A stretch of 64,000 nucleotides of DNA from Sapria himalayana (Eukaryota; Streptophyta; Magnoliopsida; Malpighiales; Rafflesiaceae), in assembly GCA_029783825.1 (NCBI GenBank), contig JAREIK010001327.1:1-64000 (forward strand), read 5' to 3'. How positions within the stretch are numbered: position 1 is the stretch's first letter; each line of letters starts with the position of its first letter. This document shows, piece after piece, positions 39,471 to 50,411 of the stretch. A program made the position numbers and the translations under genes. The notes under the pieces are model-generated. The model did no database searches. It was not told the DNA's origin and saw only the letters and a list, made by a program, of their open reading frames with translations.

Positions 39471-40872
39471 ATTAATTTTTTATATATTATTTTTTTTAAT
39501 TTTTTATGTAATTTTCTTTATTAAAGGTATTACATAGCATATGGATGATTGATTATTGAAAGACACATTCACCTCATATAATTATAAAAATAGGATATTA
39601 TAAAAAATAATTTCAAAATTATATAAATACAAATAAAAATTTATATTAATAATGACTAAAATAATTATTTTTATTATTATAAAATTTTTTAAAAAGTATC
39701 CAAATTATTTATCTTAAATATTTATTTATGATAATTAAATATTTTTATTAAAAAAACATTAAATAATTATTTATATAATTTTATTATTTTTTAAGGATAT
39801 ATTTAATTAATAAATGAACATACAAATAAATTACTACTACTAAAAATGTAAAATAATTAATTCTATAATTAAATAAAAAAATTATAAAAATATTTGAATT
39901 AATGAATAAACAAGTAAATATTTTTATTATTTAAAATAAAAAAAAAATATTTTAATGATTATAGTAATATTTAAAAAAATATATTTACAAAAAGATTTTA
40001 AAATTTAGGAAAAAAAATTCAAAATTTTTATTAAATTTATAAGAAAATAAATTGATATTTAAAGATAAATTGATATTTATTTAAATTACATCAAACAAAA
40101 ATTTGATGCTTTAAAAAATAAATATCTCAGTGTGGTTATTAAAAGAACACTTCAATTATTTTATTAGGGTTTCAAAAGAGTTATTTAAAATATTACTAAT
40201 GATATTTTTTTATCCTAAAAAAACTCAAAATTATTTTTTGGCCTATATACACTTTAAAAAAGTACTACCAAATAGACCCTAAGCTAATTTTAATTCAAGT
40301 TTTATTTTTTGTCCCTGCTCAAATTTATAAGAATTAAACAATAGAGTAAGATTTTTACTATTAACATATATTATTCTGCTTTTTATTAAAATAATAAATC
40401 TAATGTTTTTTATTCTTCTTCTTAGCTTTAAATAATTTTTGGAAATATATAAATTATAAATTATATCAAATAATAAGAAATTTTATTCCTTTATAATTAT
40501 TTCATATTTTAATCACAAAAAATAAATTGAATTCTTAAAAATTTATAACCATAGTATATATATATATGTATATGAAATACTTTATTATTATTTATTATTA
40601 TTTATTATTATTTAATTTATTCATAAAATAATATCATTTATAGTTTAAAAAAATCTATTTCATTTTTTTTATATAAAATTATTTAAAATTTATAATTTTA
40701 GTTTACATTTTTAAATGAAAAAAGAGACAAATTCAATCACTTAATTCCATGAAAAAAAATGCCAAGGCATAATCAATAACAACCATTTTTTCTATCTTTC
40801 GAAGATGAAGAGAGGAGAAGCAAAACTGGACTACGAGAGCACCCTATGAATTCGATCTCTTCTTGTTACCAG
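39471..40872. other. AT-rich CACTA-2 interior, homologous to 2697-4000
   Basis: No coding sequence is seen. Shared blocks with CACTA-A include the stretch near 39540-39660 and GAATTCTTAAAAATTTATAA near 40530. Short TA and ATTATT runs occur around 40560-40620. Confidence 0.7.
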
Positions 40873-41345
40873 TAGAGATTTTAAATGGGCAGGGCCAGCT
40901 TGGCTCGACATGCGCCCGACACTATTTATTAATGCCCGAGCCTGGCACGAGACACTATAGTGCCGTGCCGAGGCTCGGCACGGCATGCTAGAGTGTCGTG
41001 CCGGCCAGTTGTGCCGTGCCAAGTTCGTGGGCATGGCTCATGTGACCATGCACCGAACATGGTCAATACTAGCCAACGCCCGATAGGCGAGGCTCACCGA
41101 GCCCCGTAAAAAGCAAGATGCACGGTAACACGGTAATGCACCACCAAAACCCTAATTTTCTAAAAAAATTTGCTTTTGTTCGGCCCGAACCGGGCCGAAC
41201 CCAGAAATTTTTGGGCCGCATGCCATGCTAGGTTAGACCGCCACAGTATCCATGCCGAGCCAGGCATGACATGGTTTCTATTCCATGCCGGACCAACACT
41301 AGCATGGTTGGGTAGCCTAAAACTAGACTAGGCTGGGCACCTCTA
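40873..41345. mobile_element. Short non-autonomous hAT derivative (MITE-like)
   Basis: 473 bp bounded by TAGAGATTTTAAATGGGC on the left and GGGCACCTCTA on the right, similar to the hAT-2 ends (TAGAGGTGTCAAATGGGC and GGCACCTCTA). Flanks GTTACCAG (40865-40872) and GTTACTTG (41346-41353) agree at 6 of 8 bases, consistent with an eroded 8-bp hAT duplication. The interior is GC-rich with repeated GGCACGGCATG / GTGCCGTGCC words and has no transposase. It probably depended on a transposase like that of hAT-1/hAT-2. Confidence 0.8.
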
Positions 41346-42409
41346 GTTACTTGTTAATATTTTTATTGCTCATCTCCTTCAGAATACTATATACATTTCT
41401 GTGCCTCACTCAATTTCATCACCAATTATGGAGTTGGGTTTATACAAAATATTGATTTTTATTTTTTTTCCCCCAATTTTTTTCTTCATTCTTCTATTTT
41501 AACATCACTTATATGATTTTGACTCTCCACCATTAATGAAAGAGCTAATGGTTAGTGTAAACTTTGTTCTTTTACTGTTTAAATTTTTAGGGTTTTATAG
41601 ATTTAAAATACAAAATGTATGCATTTTGTTTTCTGCTTTTGGAACTTAAGAAAAAAAATTTATGCTAAATGTTTTCTGCTTCTGTAACTTAAGAAAAAAC
41701 AAAATCAATGTTTATGGGTTCTGTTTTTGTTGTCTCCAAAAATATTATAAACAGATAAATATATTTCATTATAAATAAATGTATGACATTATATATACAT
41801 TTTGTTTATAAAAATGTGATAAATGTCTATACTTTATATGTAAATGTCTATACTTTAATATATAAATAGATAAATATTATAAACGGAAACATATATGACA
41901 TTATATATAAATGTATTACAATTATATATAAACAAATAAATATATAAATTTTGTTTATATAAATAGATAAATATTATAAACAGATAAATATATGACATTA
42001 TATATAAATGTATTATATTATATATAAATATATGACATTGTATTACATTATATATAAATGTCTCCAAAAATACAAAATGTATGATATTATATATGAATGT
42101 ATATACTTTAATATATATAAACGTATTACATTATATATAAATATTAATATGTTAATATAAACATATAATGTTATATATAAATATTTATACATATGTATAA
42201 TATTTATAAATATTTATACCACATTTACATAAAACTATCCATTTATATATTTTTTAATATAACATTTATATTACATATAAAATGTTTATACATATCTATA
42301 AACATTTAAATAACATATAAATTTTTAAATGAATATAAACTATTTATAATGTTTATATAAATGTGATATGTATACTATATAATATTTATAAAAGTGTTAC
42401 ACATATATA

Positions 42410-42459
<50 letters not shown>

Positions 42460-42894
42460 ACATTTATAAAAATATTTTAAACAAAACATTATATCTAAGC
42501 ATTTGTATATTTATTAAATTGTGATGTTTTTTAATGATAAATTTTTTTAATGTTTAATGGATTTCAAATCACCAGAAAATGTGCTAGCTCTTAAAGTTGT
42601 TTATATATTTATTATTTAATGCTTACTCTTCATCGCTTATCTTATATGCAGGAGCATTTGATTTGAGGTAACGCTTTCTACCCTTACTCAGCAAAATGAA
42701 ACCATATCATTTTTTAATGTCTAGTTATTTTACTTCTTCGAATCCTATCATCCCTCATGAATTTGTGTACCATGGTCATGGTATGTTACATTTCATTTCT
42801 CATTATTTGCTATCACAAAAACATGATATGCATTTTTGATCATTGAGATAGAATGTTTCTGTTGTTCCTGATATGTTAGGATGTTAATGAGAGA
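41346..42894. other. AT-rich stretch with microsatellites; no gene seen
   Basis: Dense TATATAAATGTATTA-type repeats fill 41740-42400. A perfect (AC)18 lies at 42413-42448 followed by a TA run. From about 42540 the composition becomes less extreme and may be intronic or 5' sequence belonging to the SPOC fragment downstream, but no exon is recognisable. Confidence 0.6.
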
Positions 42895-44002
42895 TTGAGA
42901 ACAGAGTTGAACTTTGAACAGGCAAGCATGAAAGATGCTACAAGAGGGTACAAGAAAGGTGAGAGGGTTGGCTTTGCACAACTTTCACATGGTGTTGATC
43001 TTTATGTCTGCCCCCAAAGACACAACATAATTACCATACTTGCTAAGTATGGGTTTTTTAAGGGCACGACTATCAATGATAATAACCAAGAATTGTTAAT
43101 TGGCTATGTTGTATGGTGGCGAAACCATCCATCATCCAAGTCTGTTGCTAAAGCATATGAGAGCAAGGTTGCCTCTTTAAGTGACAAACCTCGCAACTCT
43201 CTTGATGCTTCCCAATGAATAGGCAAAAAAGCTAATGAATCTCTCCATGGGACTTGTGGATACACTGACATCAATTCCATGAATACCCATACATGTCAAC
43301 CTCATTCTGATCTCCAGCCTTTTTTCTACAATGACTATCTTTTGCTCACTAGCTCTCTCTCTCCATGGTAGAACAATCCCATATTTCTTTAATTTATGAT
43401 TCATCCTCCCTCCCTGCATCTGCAAGACCATGACAAGTCAAAACTACTTCAACTATTAGCAGGCAAACCATTAGAGTAGTCCCTCATGTTCATTCGGCTT
43501 CCTTACTTTCATTAGGTGATGCTGGGAGAAAACCCATGGCTGCAAATGATTACGATTATCTTCCCGACTTTGATTATGGAACTGCTTCTGATACTCTCTT
43601 TCTTCATGAGGCAAATTGCTGAATGCTAAGGTTCTTGAAAAATATTCTGGTGGTGAATTTGATAATCTTGATTGGTGCCCACCAGTCATGGAACTTCTCA
43701 GTCCATCTACTTTAAAGCCTACTAAGCCACCAGCAACTTACATTCCAACCTCACATGTTGCAAGTATTTTTATTTTTCCCAGTGATAGTATGGCCCTTCC
43801 ATCTTTCCCTGACCCTCAGCAATGGGATCCCCAATCGGTTTCTCACGCATTTTTTTTGCCAATTAATTTCAGGGTGATGCATGATCCTGCTAAACCTAGT
43901 GAATATCCATTAAGAAATAACATGTATTTGCAATCCTGGCTTGACCTATTTTATGCCAAGATTCAGGTTCATGCTCCTTGTTGGAGGGCCAGGATGGTTT
44001 GA
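42895..44002 (+). pseudogene. Fragment of a plant SPOC-domain (TFIIS-like/SPOC) protein gene carried in CACTA-2
   Basis: The 107-residue open stretch at 42895-43218 reads GYKKGERVGFAQLSHGVDLY, VCP, NIITILAKYGFFKG and LIGYVVWWRN. This is the C-terminal half of a SPOC domain as found in plant TFIIS-M/SPOC nuclear proteins. A stop follows. At about 43546-43610 a segment DYDYLPDFDYGTAS resembles the acidic LPEFDFGTAS motif downstream of SPOC in these proteins. After a shift, 43616-44002 is open (EKYSGGEFDNLDWCPP, ALPSFPDPQQWDPQSV), plausibly the continuing C-terminal tail, although I cannot confirm that part. The N-terminal PHD/TFIIS parts are absent and there are at least two breaks. A complete related gene presumably exists elsewhere in the genome. 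Confidence 0.78.
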
Positions 44003-44220
44003 TTCTAGATGGGTAACCTTGAAGTACATCATGTTTTTTGAACAGGTGTATACAAAAAAAAACTACTTGATGACTACCAACCTGTTTCAGCCTTTTTTTA
44101 TTATCATTCAATTATAATAGTGAGTAATGTGTATGGAACCAGTTAATTTATTTGATGTTTCTAGTTGATAGGATAGATGGCTTTTGATATTGCTAATAAC
44201 TGTTTATTTCATGTTGGGAG

Positions 44221-44622
44221 TGTACATGCCCTCTCACGTATGTACATGCACAAATAGGATTTGTATTCTGAACAAGCATAACAGTGTTTGAAAGTAATTT
44301 GAGGTTCAGGGGCGTTAATCCAAAAAAAACATACAACATTATGTTTAACTATATGTGTATAACTATATATAAATATTTGTATAACGATATAAAACTCTAT
44401 ATAATTAAATATAACTATATTTGTAGCTATGTATACATATATGTATACATATATGTAAATCTATATATTTGTTTATAACTTTGAATATATTTATGTATAC
44501 CTACTTATAACTAATTTTATGAATATATCTATATATATCTTTATGTTTAACTATATTTAACTATTTATAACTATATATACTATATGTATAATTACACATA
44601 CATACGTGAGAGGGCATGTACA
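44221..44622. repeat. 402-bp unit bounded by a perfect 24-bp inverted repeat
   Basis: Bases 44221-44244 and 44599-44622 are exact reverse complements (core GCCCTCTCACGTATG). The interior is AT-rich with TTAACTATATGTGTATAAC repeats and no gene. The outer flanks do not show an obvious target duplication. It could be a MITE or a foldback; I cannot assign a superfamily. Confidence 0.6.
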
Positions 44623-45430
44623 AATATAAGTTTAACTATATATACTACTTATTAGATTTCCATGCATGAATTTTTTGTTTTGCAAGAAAGGGAGTAAAAG
44701 GGAAAAGGGTAGATCTAGTTTGTAAAAAATGTATCTCCACCAAAAGAGAGAGTATAATAATAAAACAAAATTTTTTTAAAAGAAGTATAATAACATATAA
44801 TTATAAATTATTATATCTTACTATATGTATAACTATAAAAATTTTATACATAAATATATTTAAATATATAATTTACAACATATATCTAATATATATTTTT
44901 TATATTAGTATATACAAATGTATTTTACTATATCTATACTTATACATAACTATATTTATAAATATATAAAATTATATGAAAAAATATATATACCTACATG
45001 TATAAATATAAGTTTATATATAAGTGTGACTATATGTATAATCACATGTAACTATATTTATAATTACATGGATAACAACAAACAACATTATGTTTAACTA
45101 TATGTGTAATCTGTAAAACCACATATAATTATATTTATAATCACATGTATAACAACATACAACTTTATGTTTAACTATATGTGTATAACTATACATAAAT
45201 ATTTGTATAACTATATATAAATATTTGTATAAATTTATATAAATATTTGTATAACTATATAACACTCTATATAATTAAATATAACTATTATTGTAACTAT
45301 GTATACATATATGTAAATCTATATATTTGTTTATAACTTTGCATACATTTATTTATAACTACTTATGACTACTTATATGAATATATCTATATATAACTAT
45401 ATGTTTAACTATATATAGTTATTAATAACT
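44333..45430. repeat. Direct repeats of AACTATATGTGTATAAC-type AT-rich DNA
   Basis: The segment at about 44333-44510 recurs at about 45136-45370 with landmarks in the same order: TTTAACTATATGTGTATAAC, ATAAATATTTGTATAAC, CTCTATATAATTAAATATAA and GTAAATCTATATATTTGTTT. Inverted relatives lie at 29750-29990. No gene is seen. The intervening DNA holds the LINE-tail fragment. Confidence 0.65.
44685..44785 (+). mobile_element. Fragment resembling the LINE 3' end
   Basis: The word order (TAGTTTGTA, then a short gap, then CACCAAAAGAGAGAGTATAA and AATAAAAC) parallels the last ~80 bp of the LINE at 62645-62715 (TAGTTTGTAC, CGCCAAAAGAGAGGGCTATA, AATAAAC). By eye roughly three quarters of bases agree. 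It is either a severely 5'-truncated copy of the same LINE family or a SINE sharing its tail. Confidence 0.6.
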
Positions 45431-45647
45431 ATATATATTATATGTATAATAACTTATAACTATACATATATGTCACACTATAATGGGCCGTTCAGGCACA
45501 ACATGGCCCTTTTGATGCCTCTATGTTTGAAATTACTCATCAATAATAGTTTTAGTGGTTAATGAATCACATGAATTGCTTTTACTAATTCTTTTGCATG
45601 CTTGCTATTTATTTGTGTTTTGAAATATTTTCATCTTACTGACATTT

Positions 45648-45908
45648 TTGCTAAGTGGTTGGTGGCATGGAGTGTGGTTGATTCTGAAGCCTCTTCCACT
45701 TGTTAATGATACCAACCCATACAATGTGTTCAGGCTTCGAGAGAAAACCCACCGGCTCCATACAAGACAAGTATGTGGTCTAGTAGTCTTTTATGATGCA
45801 ATTAGAAGTTTTACAAGCAAATTTCATAGTCTTGTAAGCTACTTCTCATGATGTATTCAGATGCAACGGAGGAAATATAATTTGCAGTCATTTAAAAAAC
45901 TTTTTTTG
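45648..45908 (+). pseudogene. Fragment of an Enhancer-of-polycomb-like gene carried in CACTA-2, intron retained
   Basis: The first block (45648-45770) reads PLPLVNDTNPYNVFRLREK then THRLHTRQ, matching the highly conserved plant Enhancer-of-polycomb-like stretch PPVNDTNPYNVFRPREK followed by HRLHTRR. A 90-bp intron at 45771-45860 (GTATGTGG to TATTCAG) is followed by MQRRKYNLQSFKKLFL (45861-45908), the counterpart of MQRRENNVQSFEKLRQ. A good donor GTAAGTAAG follows. Native proteins are subunits of NuA4-type histone acetyltransferase complexes. Only two exon pieces are present, with substitutions at conserved sites, so no function is expected. Retention of the intron shows DNA-level capture. Confidence 0.85.
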
Positions 45909-47084
45909 GTAAGTAAGAAATTTATCTTATTGATCAACTCTTTCTATTCAGATTAGGGATGTAGTGTTGAGATTAATAAGTTATCAAAAAATATTTTTTT
46001 TCCTATTACAGTTTGCATCTCTTGAAGAGATTAATTAGTTACACATTCATCTTATCAAACACTTATCTATCCCCAACCTTCGTATGTATATTTTTTCTTA
46101 TAAAAAGTAAACATTATAAATCATAAATTGAGTAATTGATTGTTTTTTTAATATTATTTATTTTTTTTAATCTAACATATATTTTTCTATTATACTTTAT
46201 CCTGGTCAATTGTTTTAATTTTTTATTTAATATTTTTTTAAAATTGTCTTTGTTTTTAATTATAAATCATAAATTTCGAAAATAATTATATTTTGAGAAA
46301 TTGATTTTTTCAATTTAAAATCAAAGTTAGAAATTAAATATTTTATTTTAATATTTTTTTTTTAATTTTTTACTTTCAAACATTTGCTATCTATCTAATT
46401 TTCAATTTAAATCTTTACTAGTTTTAATTATTAAGAAAATATTATCTATATAAAGCATATATCAATGTATCTATTTTCATAGTTGCCTTGTCAGGTCATT
46501 TATTACCATGACAAAAAAATATCAACTTAAAATTGAATCTTAATGTAATTTATAGATGTAATTTATTTTTTTACATCCCACATATAAAACACATTTGTTA
46601 TATTACTTTAATATATATATCTTTAATAACATCAATATTATGTAGAAATATTTTTCTTCTTTTATTTATACACCAAACCAACTATCAAAAAAATTATATT
46701 ATGAATATTTTTTAAATTGATAAATATTTTGTAAAAATATTTTTACTTTTATATTTTTTTCATGACTTATTTAATCAAGTGTAAATAAGTAGTATTTTGG
46801 ATATGCATAAAGTTGAGAAAGAGAGAAAGTGGAGAATCTTTGAAAAAAACAAAAATAATTTTAATAAAAATGATATATAGTATTTTGGATATATATAATC
46901 CCACGTATATGGTTTGGAAAAGCTCATAAGTCGGGCATTCCCAAACAATAAAAATCAAATAAAAAAAATACTCAACTAAAATTGAACAGCTTTCTCAAGT
47001 TAATGCATGCATATCACATATTCCTAGCTTGGAAGAGTGGAAAAAAATTATGGTCCTCTAATACCCTGCATGAGGATGTTCTTA
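45909..47084. other. AT-rich stretch; no gene seen
   Basis: Follows the captured exon's donor site and could include remaining intron DNA at its start. From about 46150 it is poly-T/poly-A-rich sequence without recognisable motifs. Confidence 0.6.
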
Positions 47085-47465
47085 CTCAGCTCACTGATAG
47101 GTTGTAGCGATCAAAATATCCTAAATTTTATTTCGAATGAAATGATAATTAATCTTAATATACTTTGTCCACTCATAGAACATTGAGTTGGCTACAATGT
47201 GTTTGGCTATCTGGCTGTCATTGTGAAATGTCATCAATCTCTAAATTGAAAGATAAAGGTCATTCAAAAAGTATTTGGTCCATTGATGTTTATAGATTAC
47301 TGATGTCATAGCTTTGTATTTTTTTTATATACTAGATCTCAAAATAATTAGTTATCTTTTATTTTTCCATAAGATAAAGTTATCTACAAAAAAATAAAAA
47401 TAAAAATATATGTTAATTTTTTGCTTTGTGATCATAAAGTCCAACTAGAATCTGAATATGTCTCT
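47085..47465 (-). pseudogene. Ty1/copia RNase H fossil
   Basis: On the - strand the order of copia RNase H motifs is preserved: YSDSSW near 47455, WKNK then RSS with KKYKAMTS, WTKYFLNDL, HNDSQIAKHIVANSMF, and then YEWTKYIKINYHFIRNKI near 47130. These correspond to [41 protein letters not shown] and DCHFVREK in intact copia. Many stops are present. I could not identify the reverse transcriptase that should lie upstream (higher coordinates). hAT-2 may split the element there. Confidence 0.75.
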
Positions 47466-47682
47466 CCAATAATGTTCATAATCTTTAATTATAATCACAT
47501 TTCTTGAATGTTGTATTAAAAACCTCAGAATTTTAAGTATATTTAGTTATTTAGTTTTTTATCTAATAATAATTATGTTCATGAACATATTAATATGTTC
47601 ATGTACATTTTAAAAATAACTAACTATACTGATATCATAGGTAAAATCAGACATAATTATTATTAGATAATTTATTTTTTTA

Positions 47683-50411
47683 TAGAGGTGTCAAATGGGC
47701 CGGGCCGGCCGGCCCATTTTTTTAGAGCACGGCCGTGCTTTCGTGTCGGGCCGGGCATTTACGGGCCAAACCAGGCCATACGGGCCAAACCAAACCAAGC
47801 CGTACGGGCACAGGCCTGGTATAAATTTTTTTTTAAAATTTTAATGTTTAATTTTTTAGTTTAAATAAAATATATATTATATTATATATAGAATTATAGA
47901 TAAAGTATAATATATTAAAATTATAAAATGAAAATTATTAAAAATTTATTAAATTACAAAGTTAATTTTTTTTATAATTTAAGATAAAATTAGTTTATAA
48001 TTTATTAGAATTAAATTATAGAGTTTAAAATTATAAAATAAAAAATTTAAACAAACAAATAAATTAAACAAAAAATTTCGTTAAAAAAATTAAAAAGTCA
48101 AAAAAACCAAAACAAACCAAATTAGAAATGACCAATCAGGCAATCAGCCAATAGATACCGAAAGTCCGAACCAAACAAATTCAATTTTCAACACAACGTA
48201 AAAATAAAGCGTGCAATCAATAAAAAACAAAACATCAAAATCAAAAAGTAGTGGATCATTATCAATCGTCAATCGGCATATAATGAGCATCATCAGCCGC
48301 AACATCAAGATCACTATCATATGGATCATCATCATCAGCAATCAACTCCTCCACTTCTGTAGTGGATGCGGATGGAGTCTCTGTCCTAGCTCTAGCACGA
48401 TCATGGATGCTAAACCTCGAATCCTCCCAATCCTTCAAATACGCCAAGGCCTCAACAATATCTGGATGTAATCTCAATCTCCTATCTAAAATCACATTCG
48501 CTGCAGCAGAAAAAGCAGACTTCGATGCTACACTCAAGACCGGTGGAGTCAGTAGATCCCGTTCCATCCTAGATAGCACGGGAAAGGTGGACTCATATGA
48601 TTTTCACCACTGTAATATATCAAGATTCTTAGTATTAGAATGTGATAGGGTTGAGTAGTAATTGGTATCTAAGTACCGAGAAAGCTCGCTCTTATGTGAT
48701 GGTCCACCCCGACATTTTCTACTCACTAGGTGAATAGAAAAATCATCATCTCCGAACAAGGAATCTATGTCCGTAATCACAGTCTCGCTACTGCCACTAC
48801 AACCACCATACCTAGTATCGTATTATATGAACAGGTCAGTCAACATCTCGTGAATGAACCCTTCAAGTGGGTCTTCCAGGTTCATGCACGAGGAAATATA
48901 AGTCAATGTGTTTTCTACCCCTTCCACCTTAACCCTAGGGTCCATGCATGTAGTGAGGCAATACAGAGATGGAACGGTGGATCAGTACTTTAAATATTTG
49001 GTTTCCATCTCTGCAACCATATGGCTAAGTATCAGGTCAGCACGATACTTCCTAAACATGCTACTAATGTTGCATATGCACCTGAGTGCAATGCAAGTCA
49101 TGGGCATATAAACTGACGAACACATGGTCGTCGTACCATAAAAAATCTTCAGGAATTTCATAAATGAAATTTTGAAGACCTATCAGTGTCCTCAATAATA
49201 AGTTCATCACTCTTACTATTGATATAGTTGGATATCACGTGTTCGTATCCAACACATGACTCCAACATCAAGTACGTGTAATTCCAGCGATGTCTCTCAT
49301 CAAATTGGAATTTCTTCTTCTTAAGATTCGTAGACAAATAGAGACTACCAAACTCTTGTCTGCGATGAGTGCGAATATATTTTAGTGAATTACATATATT
49401 ATCCAAAGCGGGGGAACACACCTTCATACCCGCTTGAACAATCAGGTTAATCATGTGACACATGTATTTGACATGAAAAATTTCTCCTAATGGTGCGTCT
49501 CTAATATTCCTAAAAAATATGTTAATCGTTACTCCATTATTAGATGCGTTATTGAATGTTACACTAAAAATTTTATTTTGAATTTTATATTCCCTAAAGA
49601 TTTTCATCATACTCTCAAAAATGGTCGGGCCTTTATGAGGATGAAGAATCTCAGAGAATCCTAAATATTTTTTATTCATAGTCCAGTTAGAATCTACATA
49701 GTGGCTGGTGAGACATGCATAAGATGATTCATCGTGACTTGTCCAGATATCGAACGTCACGGACACCACTCCACTATATGCCATAAATTCATTAATTATT
49801 TTTTATTTTTCTAACTTATACAATTTTAGTATGTCATTCCTAGATGTGGACCTAGGAATCTTATGATAAGCAGACTGAAAATATGTCTGCATGATGCCCA
49901 CTACCCTTGGATCTTCTGAAAATCTGATCAAAAGACCCACCAATGTGATAAGTATAGCCACGTCGTCCATACACAACTCATTGGAGTATATGAAAGGAGT
50001 AAACTTTGAGACTGTACTAGATTAAGTCTCAATAAATGCAGTGCAAGTTGGGTTTGCCTAGAATCTAATGGACCATATTTTTTGGTGCATAATTCGACTT
50101 GCCTTTTAAGGTGCCCAGTCCTAAATGATCTCCTACAAGTTAAAATTCTCATACAATATTTGCACTGTGATATTTCTTCTTCCTTACCCCTAACATTTTT
50201 TGTTTTATTCTATTAAAATGAGTCCAAACTATAGAAGTCCTCCTAGCACGACACGAGGCACGGTTGACCTCGGCATGGCACGACACTGGTCGTGCCTTAC
50301 CCGGCACGAGTAATTCTCGTGCCGGGCCGGCCCTAGCATGGCCAAACCATGCCGTGTTTCGTGTCATGCCTCATGCAGGGCCGGGCCGGTCTGACCCGGT
50401 TGGCACCTCTA
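47683..50411 (-). mobile_element. hAT-2, hAT element with both ends
   Basis: TIRs: TAGAGGTGTCAAATGGGC at 47683, and at the right end GGCACCTCTA ending at 50411 (reverse complement TAGAGGTGCCAACCGGGT). Eight-base flanks TTTTTTTA and GTTTTTAA agree at 6 of 8, a possible eroded duplication. Ends are GC-rich with GGGCCGGGCC words. The transposase pseudogene occupies most of the interior. Compared with hAT-1 it lacks about 0.75 kb between the BED finger and the right end, but keeps the left TIR that hAT-1 has lost. Confidence 0.88.
48262..50243 (-). pseudogene. hAT transposase of hAT-2, inactivated
   Basis: Same protein as at 25637-27748. From the 5' side: RRTSIVWTHFNRIKQK, a BED finger with both CKYC cysteines (ISQCKYCMRILTC) and HLKRQVELC (one His replaced by Gln), FTPFIYSNEL-type sequence, then the core at 49158-49784 (FDIWTSHDESSYACLTSHY, NNASNN, HVKYMCHMINLIVQAG, RHRWNYTYLMLES), MDPRVKVEGVENTLTYISSC, and the dimerisation region at 48300-48600 (PVLSVASKSAFSAAANVILD, YLKDWEDSR). 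TGA replaces TGG in KYW near 48985 and in QWW near 48607, and there are frameshifts near 49160 and 49930. The second catalytic Asp position is Asn, as in hAT-1. The N-terminal start is missing. Confidence 0.9.

Noticed and set aside
40831..41034. 67-residue - strand frame rich in Ala, Arg, Ser and His
   Set aside because: It overlaps the GC-rich interior of the short hAT derivative. The repeated GGCACGGCATG words explain its composition.
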